Part shown: positions 9,070-18,436 of the stretch, piece after piece
Layout: every line of letters starts with the position of its first letter
Position numbering within the stretch: position 1 is the stretch's first letter
Origin: Methylophilus sp.
Lineage (GTDB): Bacteria > Pseudomonadota > Gammaproteobacteria > Burkholderiales > Methylophilaceae
Length of the DNA stretch: 64,000 nucleotides
Direction of reading: 5' to 3'
NCBI GenBank assembly: GCA_030696695.1
Contig: JAUYRP010000034.1
Span: 124,001-188,000 of the forward strand
Made by a program: the position numbers and the translations under genes
Notes under the pieces: model-generated
Told to the model about the DNA's origin: nothing
What the model saw: the letters and a program-made list of their open reading frames with translations, nothing else
The model's database searches: none

Positions 9070-9128
9070 GACACCCAACGTAAAGTAGACTCCAAATCCG
9101 ACCCTAATAATTTAGTCGGACAGGTGTC
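9070..9128 (-). other. Inverted repeat with integron core site at the 5' edge of the cassette array
   Basis: The outer arms GACACC (9070-9075) and GGTGTC (9123-9128) and inner arms TCCGAC (9097-9102) and GTCGGA (9115-9120) make a nested inverted repeat. On the minus strand it contains GTTGGGT (9079-9073), a valid G|TTRRRY core that also complements the R'' box at the far end of cassette 1. It may be an attI relic, a degenerate attC or a secondary site; no normal R'' RYYYAAC box was found for it. Confidence 0.45.
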
Positions 9129-9216
9129 TATATTGTCTTTAATTTGTAATTTCATCATTCATTCAATGGCTAATCTATTTTTATCACACCTTAGTTTAAG
9201 TAGCATTCATTACTAA

Positions 9217-9241
9217 ACACACCTACTTATGGTAGGTGTGT
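9217..9241 (-). terminator. Hairpin downstream of the 9247-9693 gene
   Basis: Perfect 10-bp stem ACACACCTAC / GTAGGTGTGT with a 5-nt loop, located five bases after the stop codon of the minus-strand gene. Only a short T-stretch follows, so it could end transcription or protect the mRNA 3' end. Confidence 0.6.
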
Positions 9242-9246
9242 ACCCA

Positions 9247-9693
9247 TCAAAAGCTTTTAAAAGCAGTGTAATCTTTAAAGTGATAATAAAACACAGCACC
9301 AGCAGCGACTAAGCCAAGGGGTGCAAAAAAAGCACCCAATATCACCCCAAACAGAATGGCATAAAGAATGGCTTTGGTAGCAAGCATGAAAATAAGCATG
9401 CCATCACTCTCTTTGTAGGTTTTACCATCTACCTTGACTGCAGCAATAAACGGTCTGGTAATCAAGCCCTGCGATAAGCCACTGCCTATAAGTAGTGTAG
9501 ATTGCTTGCCTTGTTGTAGATAGTTGCTAATGTAATCAGGCATGATGATTTTGCGTAGGCTTTGCCCACCAATTTCTAATACTGATAAGATGGTTTTGCC
9601 TTGTCCACCTGTTCCGTTGCCTTGCGCTGCACCATCGGTCCAAGTGCCTGCACCTACTAAAGAAACTTCCCCTTCGTAAACCGTCATGCTCAT
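9247..9693 (-). CDS. Small membrane protein of unknown function
   Basis: A 148-residue protein I cannot assign. The first 100 residues are glycine-rich and soluble (VYEGEVSLVGAG, GNGTGGQGKTI) and look like beta-structure; the last third contains two hydrophobic segments (LIFMLATKAILYAILFGVI and LGLVAAGAVFYY), giving a hairpin membrane anchor with a cytoplasmic N-terminal domain. GAGGAG lies seven bases before the ATG, with a second ATG two codons later. It stands alone, upstream of the cassette array and downstream of the SDR gene. Confidence 0.65.
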   Translation of the reverse strand: MSMTVYEGEVSLVGAGTWTDGAAQGNGTGGQGKTILSVLEIGGQSLRKIIMPDYISNYLQQGKQSTLLIGSGLSQGLITRPFIAAVKVDGKTYKESDGMLIFMLATKAILYAILFGVILGAFFAPLGLVAAGAVFYYHFKDYTAFKSF

Positions 9694-9915
9694 AACATTC
9701 TCCTCAAATATTAGTAATGATTGTGTGAATCAAACTACAAATTTCAGATGTGACGACTGCATTAGATTAAATACTGCGAGGTACGGATTTCTAGGTATAG
9801 CGAATACTCGTGTTTTATATGTAATGTAAGTATTTATGAATAACTATAGGATGAGTTACTGATTTTCTCAACAAAAATTCGCTGGTGTGCGGCCATGTGC
9901 AGCTGTTAGCGCGTA

Positions 9916-10716
9916 TTAAGCTTGAATGTCTCTCGATTTATGCGGTGCGTTTTTGGTCAGTCTGTCCCACAACGCCGCTGGAATCAGGCGCAACAGTTTT
10001 GCCACCACGCCCATTTGCCATGGGATCACGGTATAGCGTTTTTGCTTTTCTACGGCATCCACAAACTTATTGGCAAACACGTCTACATCCATTAAAAATG
10101 GCATGGCATAAGTATTTATTGCTGTCATCGGCGTACGAATATAGCCTGGTGCAATGGTCGTCACGGCAATGTCATGATGTTGCATCTCAGTACGTAAGCT
10201 TTCTAGGTAAGTGATTGCTGCCGCTTTACTGGCACTATAAGCGCCTGCACCAGGTAACCCGCGTATGCCTGCCACACTTGCAACCCCTACCAATTGGGCT
10301 TGTGCTCCTTGAGCTCGTGCATGTTTCATGGCGTCTATAAATGGCTGAAAGGTATGTACCATGCCCATTACATTGATGTCCATGACTGCTTGAAATGCAG
10401 CAATATCTTCTTGGTATTCTGTCAGCGTGCCTCGACTAACCCCTGCATTGGCAATGACAATATTGGGCGCGCCGACTTGTTGAATAAAATCTTGTGCGGC
10501 GGTATTAAGTGCAGTGGCATTTCGCACATCACATACATAAAGATAGCATTTGGTTTGGTACTGCTTGGTCAATTCGGCAGAGAGTTGTTGTAAGTGCTCA
10601 CTACGTCTCGCTACCAAACCAATGCTCACACCTTTATGCTGGTAGCGTTTGGCATATGCGTGCGCTAGCGCTTGACCAATACCGCTGGATGCGCCTGTAA
10701 TAAAGATTGTCTTCAT
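9916..10716 (-). CDS. SDR family NAD(P)-dependent oxidoreductase
   Basis: A 266-residue classical short-chain dehydrogenase/reductase. The N-terminus MKTIFITGASSGIGQALA holds the TGxxxGxG dinucleotide-binding motif, IVIANAGVSRG the NAG motif, and GAYSASKAA the YxxxK catalytic pair, with the serine of GVASVAG upstream. The tail after residue 230 is hydrophobic and may touch the membrane, as in YdfG/DltE-like enzymes of lipid metabolism. The substrate is unknown. The ATG at 10716 is preferred to one 30 bp upstream because the beta-strand leading into the TGASSGIG loop begins here. Confidence 0.9.
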   Translation of the reverse strand: MKTIFITGASSGIGQALAHAYAKRYQHKGVSIGLVARRSEHLQQLSAELTKQYQTKCYLYVCDVRNATALNTAAQDFIQQVGAPNIVIANAGVSRGTLTEYQEDIAAFQAVMDINVMGMVHTFQPFIDAMKHARAQGAQAQLVGVASVAGIRGLPGAGAYSASKAAAITYLESLRTEMQHHDIAVTTIAPGYIRTPMTAINTYAMPFLMDVDVFANKFVDAVEKQKRYTVIPWQMGVVAKLLRLIPAALWDRLTKNAPHKSRDIQA

Positions 10717-10832
10717 AGGGATTGAGTATAAGCGATAGCCATGCACTTTAGGTAAGGTGCTTAATATGCTAAGTTTGGGTTAGAATGTAACAGACATGCA
10801 ACATGTATGAAGCACAAGGGGGCTGGTGGCTT

Positions 10833-11207
10833 ATGAACTTAGAAAAAGTAATTTTTGGCTTTTTTATTATTTTGGCAATGACGCTGAACTTCGGTTTTTT
10901 TGTGGGAGAAATCGATAACCCTAATCATCACTTGCATTACGAGTTATACATTGCCATTGTGGTGAACTTGATTGCCACGATTTTAAAATTTGGTGATAGA
11001 ACCCAAATTGGCGCGATTCACTTAGCCACTAGTTTGGTCGCTGATATTCAGCTGATTGCCGCTGCAATTATTTGGGCAGCTGCTGGTACAGATGGTACAA
11101 ACCCAGAAGTGATTGTGGGTGTGGTGTCGTTATCTGGTGGTGCGTTCTTGGCTAATATCACCTCCGTTGTCTTGCTGATTTATGAGACTGTGACCTTGCG
11201 TCGTTAA
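10833..11207 (+). CDS. DUF6394-like small integral membrane protein
   Basis: A 124-residue inner-membrane protein with four predicted helices (VIFGFFIILAMTLNFGFFVG, LYIAIVVNLIATILKFG, LVADIQLIAAAIIWAAAG, GAFLANITSVVLLIY). It resembles DUF6394 proteins, which tend to sit beside TrkA-type potassium channel genes. Here the channel gene starts 26 bp downstream on the same strand, so the two are probably one operon and the small protein may be a channel partner. The start at 10833 is preferred to an ATG 30 bp upstream because the family begins with MNLEKV-like sequence. Confidence 0.75.
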   Translation: MNLEKVIFGFFIILAMTLNFGFFVGEIDNPNHHLHYELYIAIVVNLIATILKFGDRTQIGAIHLATSLVADIQLIAAAIIWAAAGTDGTNPEVIVGVVSLSGGAFLANITSVVLLIYETVTLRR

Positions 11208-11233
11208 TGGTGCTGGCACAGTAAGCGCGAGAC

Positions 11234-12934
11234 GTGAATCTCAATAACATCATCTTTTTAATTTTAAGGCGCATGCGTGCGCCTTTATTGCTATTGGTGG
11301 TGAGTTACGCCATCGCGCTGATTGGCTTTGTGCTGATTCCTGGCGTAGACGATCTCGGCAAATCTATTCATCTCACGTTCTTTCAAGCCTTTTATATTTT
11401 AAGTTATACCGCCACCACCATTGGTTTTGGCGAGATACCCTACCCGTTTACCAATGATCAACGCATGTGGATGACTTTTAGCATCTACCTGACCGTAGTG
11501 GCTTGGTTTTATGCCATTGGTACCATTATTTCATTTTTTCAAGACCCTGCCCTCAAACAGGCAATCACTGCAGCCAACTTTACGCGTACAGTAAAAAATC
11601 TACATGAGCCGTTTTATTTGATTTGTGGTTACGGTGAAACCGGCAGTGAGTTGGTACGCGCGCTGGATAAAAACGAGTTACGTGTCGTGGTAGTAGAAAT
11701 TAACCAAGAGCGTATTCACGAACTGAGCATGACGGATTACCAATTTAATGTTTTACATTTGTGTGCAGATGCTAAAAATCCAGATAATTTATTGTGTGCT
11801 GGGTTAAGTAATGCAATGTGTCAGGGCGTGGCGGCGCTCACCGATGATGATCACGCCAACCTAGCGATTGCGGTGGCTGTTAAGCTCATTAAGCCAGAAT
11901 TGCGTATGTTAGCCAGAGTAGAAAATGATGTGGTAGCCGCCAATATGGCGTCATTTGGAACTGACCATATTATTAACCCTTATAAGATTTTTGGTGAACA
12001 TTTAGCGATGGAAGTGAACTCGCTAGGTACCTATTTGTTGCATCAATGGCTGACCAGCGTACCTGGTGACATTGTGGAAACACCATCACCAGTGCCAATA
12101 GGCAACTGGATTGTATGTGGTTACGGGCGTTTTGGTAAAGCAGTGGTAAAGAGTTTGCAGCAGGCAAACCTGAATATTCGCATTATCGAAGCAGACCCTA
12201 AAGGCACACAATGTGAAGATTGTATTATCGGCAGCGGTGTAGAGGCACATGTGTTGCAGGAGGCTGGCATAGATGCGGCGGTCGGTATTGTGGCGGGTAC
12301 GGATAACGACATTAACAACTTATCCATTGTCATGACTGCGTTGGAAATTAACCCGAATTTGTTTGTGGTGATCCGTAAGAATCGCAGAATCAATGAACCA
12401 TTGTTCGAGCATTTTAATGCAGACATTACCATGCAACCCAGCGACATCATTGCGCATACTTGCTTATCATATATGGTCTCACCTATGCTGGCTGGCTTTT
12501 TGAATCTGTCGCGCCTGCAAAGTAACAGCTGGGCCAATGCGGTAATTGCCAGATTGGTGATGGCAGTGGGAGAAAGGGCGCCTGATACTTGGGGTGTGCG
12601 TATTTTGCCTACCCATGCCAGTGCAATCTGCCAGTTACTAGCGCAAGGCCACGCCATTCAATTAAAACATCTGTTGCTCAACCCTTCCACTGGTTCAGAA
12701 CATTTGGCGATTGTGCCGATTATGTTGGTACGAGGAGATGAAAAAATCTTGTTGCCCGATTTAAATACAGAAGTGCTGCCAGGCGACCGATATTTATGTT
12801 GCGGTGAAGACAGCGCAAAAGCCACCCAAAATTTCTTGCTCAATGACATTCGCAATATGAGCTATTTGCTGACAGGTATAGAGTTGCCAGAAACGTATAT
12901 CGGGCGGTTGCTGTTAAAACGAAAACAGCACTAA
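11234..12934 (+). CDS. Potassium channel protein with two TrkA-N (RCK) domains
   Basis: A 566-residue inner-membrane channel subunit. Residues about 15-100 form a two-helix pore module, with the selectivity-filter segment SYTATTIGFGE between helices ALIGFVLIPG and AWFYAIGTIISFF. Two cytoplasmic TrkA-N nucleotide-binding domains follow: FYLICGYGETGSEL (about residue 130) and WIVCGYGRFGKAV (about residue 294). The C-terminal 170 residues are less typical. The start codon is GTG. Duplicated RCK domains in one chain resemble BK-type and some bacterial channels. The preceding DUF6394-like gene is the likely operon partner. Confidence 0.88.
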   Translation: MNLNNIIFLILRRMRAPLLLLVVSYAIALIGFVLIPGVDDLGKSIHLTFFQAFYILSYTATTIGFGEIPYPFTNDQRMWMTFSIYLTVVAWFYAIGTIISFFQDPALKQAITAANFTRTVKNLHEPFYLICGYGETGSELVRALDKNELRVVVVEINQERIHELSMTDYQFNVLHLCADAKNPDNLLCAGLSNAMCQGVAALTDDDHANLAIAVAVKLIKPELRMLARVENDVVAANMASFGTDHIINPYKIFGEHLAMEVNSLGTYLLHQWLTSVPGDIVETPSPVPIGNWIVCGYGRFGKAVVKSLQQANLNIRIIEADPKGTQCEDCIIGSGVEAHVLQEAGIDAAVGIVAGTDNDINNLSIVMTALEINPNLFVVIRKNRRINEPLFEHFNADITMQPSDIIAHTCLSYMVSPMLAGFLNLSRLQSNSWANAVIARLVMAVGERAPDTWGVRILPTHASAICQLLAQGHAIQLKHLLLNPSTGSEHLAIVPIMLVRGDEKILLPDLNTEVLPGDRYLCCGEDSAKATQNFLLNDIRNMSYLLTGIELPETYIGRLLLKRKQH

Positions 12935-12952
12935 CCTAGCGTTACAGACAAT

Positions 12953-12974
12953 AAAAAACCCGTATAAATACGGG
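12953..12974 (-). terminator. Rho-independent terminator downstream of dsbA
   Basis: Stem CCCGTAT / ATACGGG (12959-12965, 12968-12974) with a 2-base centre. Read on the minus strand it is followed by six Ts, which fits termination of the dsbA transcript; it can also face the converging channel gene. Confidence 0.8.
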
Positions 12975-12997
12975 CTTGTTGTAGTAATAAACAGCAG

Positions 12998-13642
12998 TTA
13001 TTTTTTCTTAGTTGCCGCGACTTTGTCTTTACGCACATTATCAATAATAAAGTCTACCGTTTTAATGGCTTCTTCATTACCACCACTCATGGTGCTAGAC
13101 GTAATGTACTTACCATCTACAATCAAACTAGGCACGCCAGTTGCGCCAGAGGCACGGAACAACTGAGCAGCGCGGTTTAAGTTAGTGTTAATTGTGAACG
13201 ATTTAAATGCTTGTTCTACTTTCATGCGGTCTAGACCGCTGGCTTTCACTACCCACTCTGTGATGGCTTTTTCATCAGTTGGGTTGAGTGATTTTTGTTT
13301 GTGCACAGCTTCAAACAATGGGCCATGCAATTTTTCAGAAACGCCTAAGCTTTCCATTGCGTAAAACGCTTTGGCCATAGGCGCCCAGCTTGCATTTGGT
13401 AACCCAGGTACACGTTTAAAATAAACATCAGCAGGTAATTTTTTAACCCATGCGTTCAATGGTTTTTCCATTTGATAGCAGTGAATACAGCCGTACCAAA
13501 AGATTTCCATCACTTCGATTTTAGTAGGCTCATCTGTTGGGATGATTTGGGCGACCGCGTCAAACTGTTGGCCAGTTTTCGGCTCTTCTGCCATTAAGTG
13601 TGTGCTGACTAGTAAAAGGAGGCCGGTAAGCAATTTTTTCAT
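12998..13642 (-). CDS. dsbA: Thiol:disulfide interchange protein DsbA
   Basis: A 214-residue periplasmic oxidoreductase that introduces disulfide bonds into exported proteins. The signal peptide is MKKLLTGLLLLVSTHLMA, cleaved before EEPK. The thioredoxin-fold active site is WYGCIHCYQ (CIHC rather than the common CPHC), and the cis-proline loop is GVPSLIVDG. AGGA precedes the ATG. Length is typical. The SPOR-domain gene lies upstream on the same strand about 70 bp away, so the three genes argS, SPOR and dsbA could be one transcript. Confidence 0.95.
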   Translation of the reverse strand: MKKLLTGLLLLVSTHLMAEEPKTGQQFDAVAQIIPTDEPTKIEVMEIFWYGCIHCYQMEKPLNAWVKKLPADVYFKRVPGLPNASWAPMAKAFYAMESLGVSEKLHGPLFEAVHKQKSLNPTDEKAITEWVVKASGLDRMKVEQAFKSFTINTNLNRAAQLFRASGATGVPSLIVDGKYITSSTMSGGNEEAIKTVDFIIDNVRKDKVAATKKK

Positions 13643-13709
13643 TTTTTTTCCTAAGATTAGTAAATCGTCAAAAATAGTAACGTATGTTGATTTGGTTACG
13701 ATGACATCT

Positions 13710-14303
13710 TTATTCTGTTTTTGTTTCTGTGTGTACTTTGATTAGGTCTGCGTTGAATCCGTTCAATACCAAATCACCACGTGCCTTATTAATCTGTTCA
13801 GCATCGCTTAACGGGCCAACACGCACCCGATGCCAAATACCTTTATTTGGTATTTCTGCAGTTTGTACTACAGCCTCAAACCCTTGCAAGGCTAATTTCG
13901 CTTTCATATTGTCGGCATCATCTTCGTTTTCAAAGGCGCCCACTTGCAAAAAGTAGCTGTCAGACTTGATCGTTGTTTTATCTTTGACTTGCTGCTCCGT
14001 AATCTTACTTTCTGTTTCTGGCAGGATGGTATAAAAATCAAATTTGTTTGGATCTTGCATGCCTTCATCAGCATTAGGTTTTACGGTGACTTCCGATACC
14101 TTTTGTTTAGCGGTTTTTTCCTTTTTATCTACTTTAGTCTGTGCTTGCCCAGTAAATGGGTTGTCATCACCTTTTAGATAAATGGTCAATCCAACGGATG
14201 CGGCTACTCCCAGCAATATCCCCACTAGCACACCAGATAAAAACGGGTTGCCTTTACTACTGCCATTGCTTCTTTGTGGGCTTGGTTTGTAATCTCTGCT
14301 CAT
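13710..14303 (-). CDS. SPOR-domain membrane protein (FtsN-like)
   Basis: A 197-residue bitopic inner-membrane protein. A short basic cytoplasmic segment (about residues 1-20) precedes one transmembrane helix (FLSGVLVGILLGVAASVGLT), then a charged linker, and a C-terminal SPOR domain of about 75 residues starting SYFLQVGAFENEDDADNM. SPOR domains bind denuded septal peptidoglycan, so a cell-division role like FtsN is probable. AGAGGA lies nine bases before the ATG at 14303; the longer reading frame would overlap argS. The gene starts 10 bp after the argS stop. Confidence 0.88.
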   Translation of the reverse strand: MSRDYKPSPQRSNGSSKGNPFLSGVLVGILLGVAASVGLTIYLKGDDNPFTGQAQTKVDKKEKTAKQKVSEVTVKPNADEGMQDPNKFDFYTILPETESKITEQQVKDKTTIKSDSYFLQVGAFENEDDADNMKAKLALQGFEAVVQTAEIPNKGIWHRVRVGPLSDAEQINKARGDLVLNGFNADLIKVHTETKTE

Positions 14304-14313
14304 GCAATTTCCT

Positions 14314-15984
14314 CTACATTTTATGGGGTGCGGAAACACCCAATAAGGTTAATCCGTTGCGCAATACCTGCTGTGTGGCTGCAATAAGCGCCATTCTTGC
14401 AAGTTTAGTTGGCACATCATCCACTAAAAATTTGGTGTCATTGTAATAGCTGTGTAAATCACTCGCTAGCTCTTTTAAGTAGGTAGCAATGCTATGTGGA
14501 GATAGCTCTTGGCAAGCATCGCTGACGACCTCTGGGTACTCACTTAACTTTTGCATTAAAGTGGTTTCGCTGGTCGATTCTAGAGGACTTAAATCGGCTT
14601 GTTGTAGGCTCGCGATATCACCGCCCCACTGCGCCAGCACACTGCAAATACGGGCATGTGCATACTGAATGTAATACACAGGGTTATCGTTGGTCTGCGC
14701 GCGTGCCAAATCAATATCAAATACCAGTTGGGAGTCTGCACGGCGCGCTGCTAAAAAGTAGCGCGTTGCATCACAGCCAACTTCCTCAATGAGATCACGC
14801 AAAGTCACGTAGCTGCCAGCACGCTTAGATAGTTTCACCTCTTCGCCACCACGCATCACTGTTACCATTTGGTGTAGTACATAGTCTGGCCAAGCTTGTG
14901 GAATACCCACATTCAGCGCTTGCAACCCAGCGCGTACGCGCGTAATGGTGCTATGGTGGTCTGCGCCTTGTTCATTAATCACACGTTTAAATCCACGGTT
15001 CCATTTGTCTAAATGGTAAGCAACATCTGGCACAAAATAGGTATAGCCACCCTCTTTTTTGCGCATCACGCGGTCTTTATCATCGCCAAAATCTGTAGTG
15101 CGCAACCACAACGCATCGTCTTGCTCGTAAGTGTGGCCGCTGTTGATTAGGGCTTGGACAGTGTGCTCGACTTTACCGGTGGTATACAAGGCACTCTCTA
15201 ACGAGAACACATCAAATTTAATTTGAAATGCTTGTAAATCTAGATCTTGTTCGTGGCGAAGATAAGCCACTGCAAAATTACGCACAGCCTCTGCATCGTC
15301 AATGTTCCCATTGGCAATTTCAGCAGTGTCTGCGGCTTTAACCGTTTCTTTAGCAAGAAATGCGTTGGCAATATCTACGATGTAATCGCCACGATAGCCA
15401 TTTTCAGGAAAAGCTGGGTCATCAACGGAAACGCCTTTGGCGCGCGCGATGACAGAAATTACTAAGTTATCAATTTGTGCGCCAGCATCGTTATAGTAAA
15501 ACTCGCGCGTGACATCCCAACCGTTGGCGTCCAATAAACGACAAAGGCAATCGCCCACAGCTGCACCACGCCCATGCCCCACATGCAACGGACCCGTTGG
15601 GTTAGCAGACACAAACTCTACTTGTACTTTTTGTTGCTGACCTGCGATGTTTTTACCAAAAGTCTCGCCCGCGTTTAGCACTTCTTTGACGATGGTTTGT
15701 TTTGAATCTGCACTCAAAAAGAAGTTAATAAAGCCAGCACCAGCAATTTCTACTTTGCTTACGTAAGCACTGGTTGGTAACGCTTGAATAATACGTTCCG
15801 CAATAGCTCTGGGGTTTTGACGCAACGGTTTGGCCAGTTGCATCGCAATATTGGTTGCAAAATCGCCGTGGTCACTCGATTTTGGGCGTTCTAAAGTGAT
15901 GGCTAAAGTGCTGGTATCAAATGCAGTTTCATCAACGATGGATTTTGCTGCTTGGCGTAGTAAATCTGTGATAATTTGTTTCAA
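14314..15984 (-). CDS. argS: Arginyl-tRNA synthetase
   Basis: A 556-residue class I aminoacyl-tRNA synthetase charging tRNA-Arg. The N-terminal Add-1 domain covers about residues 1-110; the HIGH-type motif is [18 protein letters not shown]; the region equivalent to KMSKS reads [14 protein letters not shown]; the C-terminal DALR anticodon-binding domain starts around residue 430 and ends with [11 protein letters not shown], a common ArgS ending. The start codon is TTG: an in-frame TAA lies seven codons upstream and no ATG is available between, and the ribosome-binding site is weak. priA is divergent across 155 bp. Confidence 0.95.
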   Translation of the reverse strand: MKQIITDLLRQAAKSIVDETAFDTSTLAITLERPKSSDHGDFATNIAMQLAKPLRQNPRAIAERIIQALPTSAYVSKVEIAGAGFINFFLSADSKQTIVKEVLNAGETFGKNIAGQQQKVQVEFVSANPTGPLHVGHGRGAAVGDCLCRLLDANGWDVTREFYYNDAGAQIDNLVISVIARAKGVSVDDPAFPENGYRGDYIVDIANAFLAKETVKAADTAEIANGNIDDAEAVRNFAVAYLRHEQDLDLQAFQIKFDVFSLESALYTTGKVEHTVQALINSGHTYEQDDALWLRTTDFGDDKDRVMRKKEGGYTYFVPDVAYHLDKWNRGFKRVINEQGADHHSTITRVRAGLQALNVGIPQAWPDYVLHQMVTVMRGGEEVKLSKRAGSYVTLRDLIEEVGCDATRYFLAARRADSQLVFDIDLARAQTNDNPVYYIQYAHARICSVLAQWGGDIASLQQADLSPLESTSETTLMQKLSEYPEVVSDACQELSPHSIATYLKELASDLHSYYNDTKFLVDDVPTKLARMALIAATQQVLRNGLTLLGVSAPHKM

Positions 15985-16139
15985 GATTGGTGATTTCGCT
16001 GTTTAATGACGTTTAAACAAAGTGTGTTAAACAATTTTGGTACAGAAAGCATTATTTTAACCTAATTAAGCAGTCATTTACGCTATTTTCACGATTCCAT
16101 TTGATTAATCCCTGTTAACAATTCCCTGCCCACAATCCC

Positions 16140-18353
16140 ATGTCCACACCCCCTATCACATCCAATATTCTGAGCGTGGCTTTAGATGTGCCCTTGGACC
16201 GCACCTTTGATTACCTGAATCAAGGCTTTCATGTGCAGATAGGTCAGCGTGTGGTTGTCCCGTTCGCAGGCCGACAGCTGGTGGGCGTAGTGCTGGCGAT
16301 GCCTGCGCACAGTGATATTGGGCTGGATAAGCTCAAAACGGTCATTCATGTGTTTGATGACATTGCGCTGGATAAGTCAATTTATCCATTGTTGCAGTTC
16401 TGCGCCGGTTATTACCATTATCCTTTAGGGCAGTTGCTGATAAGTACGCTACCCCTGCGTATGCGGCAGATAAAACCTGCTGTTTCACGTAAAAGTTTTG
16501 TTTATCGCATGCTCAAACCAATACCTGTCGAGTGTGTGCAAAAGCGTCAATTGGTATTGCAACGCATTGTGCAAGCATTGAGTCATCAGCAAACACTCAG
16601 CGAACACCAGTTATCAGCGCTTGCACCTGCTTGGCGTAAGTGGTTACAACCGCTGATTGAAGAAGGCTATGTGCAGGCAGAAGAAGTCATTGCCGTAAAG
16701 CCATCTGTACCTACATCGCCAATAGCGCCACACCTCAATGCAGAACAGCAGCAGGCAATAGATGCGGTATTGCAAGCACCAGGCGTATTTAAGCCATGGT
16801 TGTTATATGGCATCACTGGCTCAGGCAAAACAGAGGTGTATATACAGTTGCTGGCCTCGGTTTTAGCGCAACCACAAGCGCAGGCCTTGGTGCTGGTGCC
16901 AGAAATTAACCTAACGCCACAACTAGAGGCGCGCTTTCGGTCACGCCTGAGTCAATACCCTCTGGTGACATTGCACAGTAATTTGAGCGAGAGTGAGCGC
17001 TTACAAAACTGGCTGGCGGCTAAGTCTGGCGCAGCCAAAATTGTCATTGGTACACGCTTGAGTGTGTTTACGCCTATGCCGCACCTTCAATTGTTAATTA
17101 TAGATGAAGAGCATGATGGTTCTTATAAACAGCAAGATGGTATGCGCTACCATGCGCGCGATGTGGCCATGGTGCGGGCAAAACAATTTAATATCCCGAT
17201 TGTGCTGGGTAGCGCTACCCCGTCATTAGAAACTTGGTATAACGCAACTGCCAGCCTTCACAAAAAGCAAAGCTATGGTTTGCTCACACTGACTCAGCGC
17301 GCAGTCACCCATGCCGTGTTGCCTAAAATCTTTTGTATTGATATTGCAAAATCACCCGTAGAAAACGGTTTATCACCCTTGCTAATTCAAGCCATGCGTG
17401 AGCGTTTGGCACGCAAAGAGCAGAGCCTGCTATTTATCAACCGTCGCGGTTACGCGCCAGTCCTGCATTGCTCAGCTTGTCAGTGGCATTCTAGCTGTGC
17501 ACGTTGTTCGGCTAAGCTAGTCGTGCATTTAAGTCAGCGCCGCTTAAAATGTCACCATTGCGGGCATGAGCAAAAAATTCCGTTGCAGTGCCCTAGTTGT
17601 GGCAACACAGATTTAAAGCCTGTTGGTCAGGCCACACAACGTTTGACACAAACCTTAGCGCAATTATTTCCTACCGCACGGATTGCCCGGGTAGACCGAG
17701 ACAGTATGCGTAATAAAGATGCACTCACTGAGATGTTAAGTAAGGTGCATGCGGGTGAAATAGACATTTTGGTCGGCACACAAATGCTAGCCAAAGGCCA
17801 TGATTTTCCAAACCTCACCTTGGTAGGCGTGATTGATACGGACACGGCTTTATATAGCCCAGATTTCCGTGCGAGTGAGCGCTTGTTTTCTCAGTTGATG
17901 CAGGTCTCTGGGCGAGCTGGGCGTGGCAATATTGCAGGTGAAGTGCTGATTCAAACTAGTTTTCCAGACCACGATCTATTTCATGCCTTACGTGCGCAAG
18001 ACTATGCGGTATTTGCAGATGCATTGTTGCAAGAGCGTATCGCCATGCAGTTTCCACCCTCACGCTTTTTTGTATTGCTTAAAGCAGAGGCCAGTGATTA
18101 CCAGCAAGTATTACAGTTTTTAAATATGGCTTCAGATACTGCGCGGCAATTGAGTAATGAAGTGCTGGTGTATGACCCTGTACGCCCGCAAATGGAGCGC
18201 TTAAAAAGTTTGGAGCGCGGGCATGTGTTGTTGCAGGCAGAAAAACGCCAAAGTCTGCAACAGTTGCTACATGTCTGGATACCAGCACTACGTGCGCACA
18301 AACTGTCTTCAAAAATACGATGGGCATTGGATATCGACCCATTGGAGTTTTAG
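16140..18353 (+). CDS. priA: Primosomal protein N' (replication-restart helicase PriA)
   Basis: A 737-residue superfamily 2 DNA helicase that reloads DnaB at collapsed forks. The 3'BD (fork-binding) domain occupies about residues 1-110, the helicase core contains Walker A LYGITGSGKTEVY and a DEEH box (LLIIDEEHDGSYKQQDG), and eight cysteines of the zinc-binding insert follow (CSACQWHSSCARCS, CHHCG, CPSCG). Helicase motif VI is VSGRAGRG. Length is that of the family. No clear Shine-Dalgarno sequence precedes the ATG. tRNA-Gly follows 83 bp downstream. Confidence 0.96.
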   Translation: MSTPPITSNILSVALDVPLDRTFDYLNQGFHVQIGQRVVVPFAGRQLVGVVLAMPAHSDIGLDKLKTVIHVFDDIALDKSIYPLLQFCAGYYHYPLGQLLISTLPLRMRQIKPAVSRKSFVYRMLKPIPVECVQKRQLVLQRIVQALSHQQTLSEHQLSALAPAWRKWLQPLIEEGYVQAEEVIAVKPSVPTSPIAPHLNAEQQQAIDAVLQAPGVFKPWLLYGITGSGKTEVYIQLLASVLAQPQAQALVLVPEINLTPQLEARFRSRLSQYPLVTLHSNLSESERLQNWLAAKSGAAKIVIGTRLSVFTPMPHLQLLIIDEEHDGSYKQQDGMRYHARDVAMVRAKQFNIPIVLGSATPSLETWYNATASLHKKQSYGLLTLTQRAVTHAVLPKIFCIDIAKSPVENGLSPLLIQAMRERLARKEQSLLFINRRGYAPVLHCSACQWHSSCARCSAKLVVHLSQRRLKCHHCGHEQKIPLQCPSCGNTDLKPVGQATQRLTQTLAQLFPTARIARVDRDSMRNKDALTEMLSKVHAGEIDILVGTQMLAKGHDFPNLTLVGVIDTDTALYSPDFRASERLFSQLMQVSGRAGRGNIAGEVLIQTSFPDHDLFHALRAQDYAVFADALLQERIAMQFPPSRFFVLLKAEASDYQQVLQFLNMASDTARQLSNEVLVYDPVRPQMERLKSLERGHVLLQAEKRQSLQQLLHVWIPALRAHKLSSKIRWALDIDPLEF

Positions 18354-18436
18354 TCATACTTGTTCTAGCAATATGCTTTGCCATGCAGATGAGAGCCAAG
18401 TAAAATAGCGCTTTGCTTTTAATAGCACGTCCCTAT

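Larger units (their letters stand above)
7749..9128 (-). mobile_element. Integron-type gene cassette array lacking an integrase (CALIN-like), two cassettes
   Basis: On the minus strand two genes are arranged as mobile gene cassettes: a short leader, one ORF, and an attC-like site starting within a few bases of the stop codon. From the recombination points (G|TTRRRY) cassette 1 spans about 9078-8453/8452 (HEPN-like protein) and cassette 2 about 8451-7755 (CSD-DUF1294 protein). The first bases of each cassette (TTGGGT and TTAGAC) complement the R'' box at its own far end (CCCCAAC and GCCTAAC) with one mismatch each, as expected for cassettes inserted as circles. No tyrosine recombinase is encoded anywhere in the window, so no complete integron is present. 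The array lies between the ends of ettA and a small membrane-protein gene. Confidence 0.75.
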
